Of a DNA stretch of 64,000 bases, positions 60,408 to 64,000 are shown piece after piece (position 1 is the first letter of the stretch; each line of letters begins with the position of its first letter). This stretch comes from Streptomyces sp. NRRL S-244 (GTDB lineage Bacteria; Actinomycetota; Actinomycetes; Streptomycetales; Streptomycetaceae): positions 1 to 64,000 of the forward strand of contig NZ_JOCX01000018.1 in NCBI RefSeq assembly GCF_000717915.1, given 5' to 3'. The notes beneath the pieces were generated by a model that was given only the letters and a program-made list of their open reading frames with translations, did no database searches and had not been told where the DNA came from. A program made the position numbers and the translations under genes.

Positions 60408-62753
60408 TCACTCCGTACGCAGGCCGTCCGGGCGCATCAGCCGCAGCAGCGGCGGCAGGCTGAGCAGGGTCACCGCGACGGCCACCCCCGCGCCGGTGCC
60501 CGCCATGGCGAGCACCGAGGCCCAGTCGATCCGGACCGGCACGTTGGTCATCCGCATCAGCACCGCACCGAGCGCGAGGCCGATGGACGTGGCCAGGGCC
60601 AGGCCGAGCGAGATCGGCAGGGCCGTCTGCCACAGCACCGACAGGCTCAGTGTGGAGCGCTTCGTACCGAAGGCGACCAGCGACGACAGCAGCTTCTTGC
60701 GCTCGCGCAGCTGCTCCAGCTGGGAGACGAGCAGGCTCGCGCCGATCAGCACCAGCACCAGGGTCGCGCCGACGAACAGGCCGGTGCGGATCGAGCCGAA
60801 CCGGCCGTTCGTCCCGGCCGACTGCAAGGTCATGGCCGTGGCCAGCGGGCCGGCCTTGTAGGAGGCGGTCCTGGCCCGCTCCAGGGCGTCCGGCACGTTC
60901 GGGTCCAGCTGGACGAACACCTGGGCCATGGCGCTGCCGCCCACGTTCTTCGGGGCGGCCGCCGGGGTGACGAGCAGGCCGGTGCGCAAGGTGCCGTTCG
61001 GGTCCTTGCGGGCCGGCGCCGTCCGCGCGTCGGCGGGTACGGACCAGGCGGCCGACCCGGCGCTCCCGGAGTCGTACCGGTTCCCGGTGAACAGCTTCTC
61101 GCCCGGCGCGGCCGACCCGGCACGGGCTCGGCCGACGCCACCGGTCAGGACGAAGACGTCGCCGTCCGTGCAGGAGGGCAGCTGCGCCACCTCGCGCAGG
61201 GCCTCGCACGTCCCGATCGTGAGGTGGACCGACTCATCGCCCGCCTCGGGGGTGCGGGAGGCCGAAGCGGACGTCAGCGGCACCGCCTTGGCGATGCCCG
61301 GGGTGCCGGTCACCTCCTTGCCGATGGCATCGAGGCGGTCCTCGGTGCCGGCGCGGGTCAGGATGGCCATGGACGCCCGGGAGGGGTCCTGGCCGGTGTC
61401 GCTGGTGTAGGAGTCCTCGACGCCGGCGAAGACCATCTGCAGGGCGATGGCCCCGGCCACCGCGACCGCGATGCCGTTGACCAGCCGGGCCGCGGATCCG
61501 CTGGTGAGCTGGAGCCGGCGCACGGCCAGCTGCCAGGACACCCCGCCGGCGCCGCCGAGCCGGCCCACGACCCGCTCCAGCAGCCAGGGCAACAGGGCGG
61601 TGATGCCGACCAGGAGCAGCACCACACCGCCGGAGACCTGCCACTGGTTGAACCGCCCGTGGGTGCTGCCGCGGCCCATCATCGGGGCCAGCAGGCCCAG
61701 TCCGGCCAGCGGCATCAGCAGCCGCCACCAGATCCGGCGCGGGCGCGGGGTGGTGGTGCGGACCACGCCGAGCGGCTCGATGACCACACCGCGCAGGGCG
61801 AACACGGTCACGGCGACGGCGGCGGCCGGGACGCAGACCGCGACGAGCGCGGCCAGCGGCGGGCGCGGGTCGAGGTCCGCGGAGAAGACGCTGCGCCCCT
61901 GGAGCTCCAGGCCCGGGGCGAGCTGCCGGGCGATCAGGAAGAAGCCGGCGCCCAGCACCAGGCCCGCCAGCGCGCCGGCGAGCGCCTCGCCCGCGGCGAT
62001 CCTGCGGACCATCCGGGCGTCGGCGCCGACCAGGCGCAGGGCGGCCAGCCTCCGGTCGCGGCGGTCCCCGCCGAAGCGGACGGCGGCCGCGATGAAGACG
62101 GCGACGGGCGTCAGCAGGGCGACGAAGACCATCAGCACGAGCAGGGCGAGGACGGGGTCGAGCGGCACGTTGTCGACGGTCTTGTCGAAACCGGTGAGCC
62201 GCTGGACGTACGGGCGGTCCGCCTGCGCGGCGAGCCGGTCCGTTCCCGCGTAGTAGTAGAGGTCGCTCGGCCCGACCAGCCCCGCGTCGCCGATGACCGA
62301 CACGATCTTGCCGTCGAGGCGCTCGCGGAGCAGTGCGCCCTCGCCGGTCTTCATCAGCCGGTCCAGGGCCGGGGAGACGGCCAGTTCACCCGGGCCGGGG
62401 AGCGCGCCGAGGCCGGGCGGCAGCGGGGCGTCCGGCCCTTCGGGCTGGACGAGGCGCCCGTCGATGTCGTCCCCGTGGTACGTCATGTTCCCGGAGGCGA
62501 CCAGCAGGGTGTCGGCGCCGGGGCCCGGCTTCGCGCCGGGCGCCGAGGAGAGCGTCTCGCGCGCGGCGCCGCGCTGGTCACGGGCGGCCATCGCGGCCGG
62601 TATCGCGGTGGTGACCAGCAGCAGCGCGACGCCGAGGCCGACGCCCAGACCGGTGAGGAGGGTGCGGGTCCAGCCCTCGCGGCCGCCGCCGAAGGCGAAG
62701 CGGGCGCCGAGGCCGAGGTCGCGGGCCCAGACCCGGAGCGTGCCCCGGCTCAT
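60408..62753 (-). CDS. FtsX-like ABC transporter permease
   Basis: A 781-residue MacB/FtsX-type permease with an N-terminal helix, a large extracytoplasmic region, a three-helix FtsX domain (about 225-360), a central pair of helices, a second extracytoplasmic part and a C-terminal FtsX domain (about 675-775). RRLAALRLVGADARMVRRIA and the C-terminal counterpart LLSSLVAFGTKRSTLSLSVL are the coupling helices. Substrate unknown; such exporters move peptides or antibiotics or relay stress signals. Its start overlaps the ATPase stop (ATGA). Confidence 0.87.
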   Translation of the reverse strand: MSRGTLRVWARDLGLGARFAFGGGREGWTRTLLTGLGVGLGVALLLVTTAIPAAMAARDQRGAARETLSSAPGAKPGPGADTLLVASGNMTYHGDDIDGRLVQPEGPDAPLPPGLGALPGPGELAVSPALDRLMKTGEGALLRERLDGKIVSVIGDAGLVGPSDLYYYAGTDRLAAQADRPYVQRLTGFDKTVDNVPLDPVLALLVLMVFVALLTPVAVFIAAAVRFGGDRRDRRLAALRLVGADARMVRRIAAGEALAGALAGLVLGAGFFLIARQLAPGLELQGRSVFSADLDPRPPLAALVAVCVPAAAVAVTVFALRGVVIEPLGVVRTTTPRPRRIWWRLLMPLAGLGLLAPMMGRGSTHGRFNQWQVSGGVVLLLVGITALLPWLLERVVGRLGGAGGVSWQLAVRRLQLTSGSAARLVNGIAVAVAGAIALQMVFAGVEDSYTSDTGQDPSRASMAILTRAGTEDRLDAIGKEVTGTPGIAKAVPLTSASASRTPEAGDESVHLTIGTCEALREVAQLPSCTDGDVFVLTGGVGRARAGSAAPGEKLFTGNRYDSGSAGSAAWSVPADARTAPARKDPNGTLRTGLLVTPAAAPKNVGGSAMAQVFVQLDPNVPDALERARTASYKAGPLATAMTLQSAGTNGRFGSIRTGLFVGATLVLVLIGASLLVSQLEQLRERKKLLSSLVAFGTKRSTLSLSVLWQTALPISLGLALATSIGLALGAVLMRMTNVPVRIDWASVLAMAGTGAGVAVAVTLLSLPPLLRLMRPDGLRTE

Positions 62754-63445
62754 ACGGCGCGCTCCATGTCGCGGGACCTGCCGTCGCGTACGACGATCTC
62801 GCGGTCGGAGTACGCGGCCACGCGGGTCTCGTGCGTGACGAGGACGACGGCGGCGTTTGCGGACCGGGCGGCCTCGGTCAGCAGCTCCATGACGAGCTCG
62901 CCGTTGAGGGAGTCGAGGGCGCCGGTGGGCTCGTCGGCGAAGAGGACGCGCGGGCCGGTGACGAGGGCGCGGGCGACGGCGACGCGCTGGCCCTGGCCGC
63001 CGGAGACCTCGCCGGGGCGCTTGCGGCCGAGGTCGGCGACCTCCAGGCGGGCCATCCACTCCAGGGCGGTCCGCTCGGCCTCCTTGCGCTTGACGCCGGT
63101 CAGGCGCAGTGGCAGGGCCACGTTCTCGACGCAGGTCAGCTCCGGGACGAGCTGGCCGAACTGGAACACGAAGCCGAACTCGCCGCGGCGCAGCGCGCTG
63201 CGCTCGGCGTCGTTCATGGCGGACAGCTCGCGGCCGGCGTACGTGACGGTGCCGGAGTCGGGCGGGACGATCCCGGCGAGGCAGTGCAGGAGCGTCGACT
63301 TGCCGGACCCGGAGGGGCCCATGACGGCGACGACCTCGCCGGGGTGGATGGAGAAGTCCGCGCCGTCGAGCGCGGCGGTGGACCCGTACGTCTTGCGCAG
63401 GTCCGTGGCGGAAAGCAGGGTGCCGGCCGGGGTCGTCGCGCTCAT
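62750..63445 (-). CDS. ABC transporter ATPase (MacB/LolD type)
   Basis: A 231-residue ATPase: Walker A GPSGSGKSTLL, Q-loop FVFQFGQLVPELT, signature VSGGQGQRVAVARAL, Walker B VLFADEPTGALD, and the His switch VLVTHETRV. It drives the FtsX-like permease encoded next. ATG 63445 overlaps the PadR stop. Confidence 0.93.
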   Translation of the reverse strand: MSATTPAGTLLSATDLRKTYGSTAALDGADFSIHPGEVVAVMGPSGSGKSTLLHCLAGIVPPDSGTVTYAGRELSAMNDAERSALRRGEFGFVFQFGQLVPELTCVENVALPLRLTGVKRKEAERTALEWMARLEVADLGRKRPGEVSGGQGQRVAVARALVTGPRVLFADEPTGALDSLNGELVMELLTEAARSANAAVVLVTHETRVAAYSDREIVVRDGRSRDMERAV

Positions 63446-63966
63446 CGGCCGACCTCCCGGGCGAGCTGGTCGAGGCGGGCGGCGGCGAGTTCCAGCCATC
63501 GCAGATCCGCTTCGAGGTGGAACAGGGCGTGGTCGCAGACGAGTTGGTCGGCGAGGTCGCCCTTGCGCTTGCGCTGGGTCAGGATGCGCATGAGCCGCAG
63601 GTGCTCGGCCCGCTGGGTGTCCAGCAGGTCGGCGGCGCTGCGGCCGGTGAGCAGGGCGAGGACGACCTTGGTGTAGAGGGTCGACTGGAGGTACGGCTCG
63701 GGCTTCTCGGGCTGGGCGAGCCAGCCGTCGACGTCGGTGATGCCGGCGTCGGTGATGGCGTACCGCTTGCGGTCGGGACCGCCGCCGCTCTCGATCCCCT
63801 CGACCTCGACGAGGCCGTTCTTCAGGAGGCGGGACATGGTCGAGTAGACCTGGCCGTAGGCGAGGGGCCGGTCGTGGCCGAACTTCTCGTCGAAGGCGCG
63901 CTTGAGGTCGTAACCATGGCGTGGACCGGCCTCGAGGAGGCCCAGGAGCGTGTGACCGATGGACAT
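63442..63966 (-). CDS. PadR-family regulator of the ABC exporter
   Basis: A 174-residue PadR protein: winged HTH at the N-terminus (LLGLLEAGPRHGYDLKRAFD, YGQVYSTMSRLLKNGLVEVE, RKRYAITDAG) and a C-terminal helical dimer domain with the arm RKRKGDLADQLV. It heads the three-gene operon and probably represses it through the palindrome just upstream. Confidence 0.9.
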   Translation of the reverse strand: MSIGHTLLGLLEAGPRHGYDLKRAFDEKFGHDRPLAYGQVYSTMSRLLKNGLVEVEGIESGGGPDRKRYAITDAGITDVDGWLAQPEKPEPYLQSTLYTKVVLALLTGRSAADLLDTQRAEHLRLMRILTQRKRKGDLADQLVCDHALFHLEADLRWLELAAARLDQLAREVGR

Positions 63967-63975
63967 GCCGAGGAC

Positions 63976-63992
63976 TATACATCCGGTGTATA
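63976..63992. promoter_or_regulatory. PadR-type operator
   Basis: TATACA-tccgg-TGTATA, perfect 6-bp arms, nine bases upstream of the PadR ATG. Arms of this ATAC/GTAT type fit PadR-family sites. The window ends just beyond. Confidence 0.6.
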
Positions 63993-64000
63993 CGCTCGAT

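Overview
The window is a piece of a Streptomyces-type chromosome. GC is very high (well above 65% by eye), GTG starts are frequent, genes are packed with 4-bp ATGA/GTGA overlaps, and the families (DUF397/DUF5753, DasR-type box, BldA-type TTA codon, F420-type oxidoreductase, isoprenyl transferase, PIN-PhoH) are actinobacterial. From memory, not checked here, the order PEPCK ... D-aminoacylase ... chitinase ... ahpD-ahpC-oxyR matches the S. coelicolor SCO4979-SCO5033 interval. No rRNA, tRNA, insertion sequence, prophage or CRISPR array was seen. The left edge carries G homopolymers that may be an artefact.

Layout. 1-6.8 kb: four-gene surface-glycan cluster (processive GT2, GT39, GT2-GtrA fusion, secreted galactose-oxidase-like copper radical enzyme). 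6.9-9.6 kb: TrhA/hemolysin III membrane protein and divergent GTP-dependent PEP carboxykinase. 9.7-14.3 kb (minus): four-gene operon with a solute-binding-like protein, TelA, a binding-protein/VWA lipoprotein and a small membrane protein. 14.3-18.6 kb: small proteins, AlaA-type aminotransferase, macrodomain hydrolase, deazaflavin-type oxidoreductase. 18.8-24.1 kb: D-amino-acid catabolism, with PLP deaminase, D-aminoacylase and a YdcF protein on minus and an IclR regulator plus RidA on plus, separated by a TTGCA/TGCAA operator. 24.2-27.4 kb: secreted M14 carboxypeptidase and GH18 chitinase, the latter with a DasR-like box.

27.7-38.8 kb: a complete Tad/Flp pilus locus (CpaB, TadZ, two TadE, TadA, TadB, TadC, histidine kinase, response regulator, Flp pilin, TadG-like protein, lipoprotein, OmpA-like protein). 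Its prepilin peptidase is not in the locus but at 50.1 kb, beside a DUF192 gene. 38.7-49.6 kb: TetR/DUF1348 pair with double operators, hydrolase, DUF397 gene with a decayed XRE/DUF5753 partner, SGNH hydrolase, TetR/DHA2 efflux pair with double operators, NodB deacetylase, small secreted and NTF2-like proteins, orphan sugar-binding lipoprotein, orphan SMI1/KNR4 protein. 51-57.9 kb: aldo/keto reductase, Z-isoprenyl transferase, PIN-PhoH protein, secreted lytic transglycosylase-like protein, AI-2E-type exporter, and a membrane protein with an in-frame TTA codon. 58-60.4 kb: ahpD-ahpC divergent from oxyR, with two T-N11-A sites. 60.4-64 kb: FtsX-like permease, ATPase and PadR regulator with a palindromic operator at the right edge.

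Working together: much of the window concerns the cell surface (glycan synthesis and oxidation, pili, chitin and peptidoglycan enzymes) and stress defence (peroxide, TelA, efflux), with central metabolism represented by PEPCK and AlaA. Several regulator-target pairs sit beside readable operators, which is the most directly testable content. I see no system that is clearly undescribed. The best candidates for under-described biology are the glycosyltransferase/copper-oxidase cluster, the TelA/VWA/binding-protein operon, and the Tad locus with embedded two-component, lipoprotein and OmpA genes.
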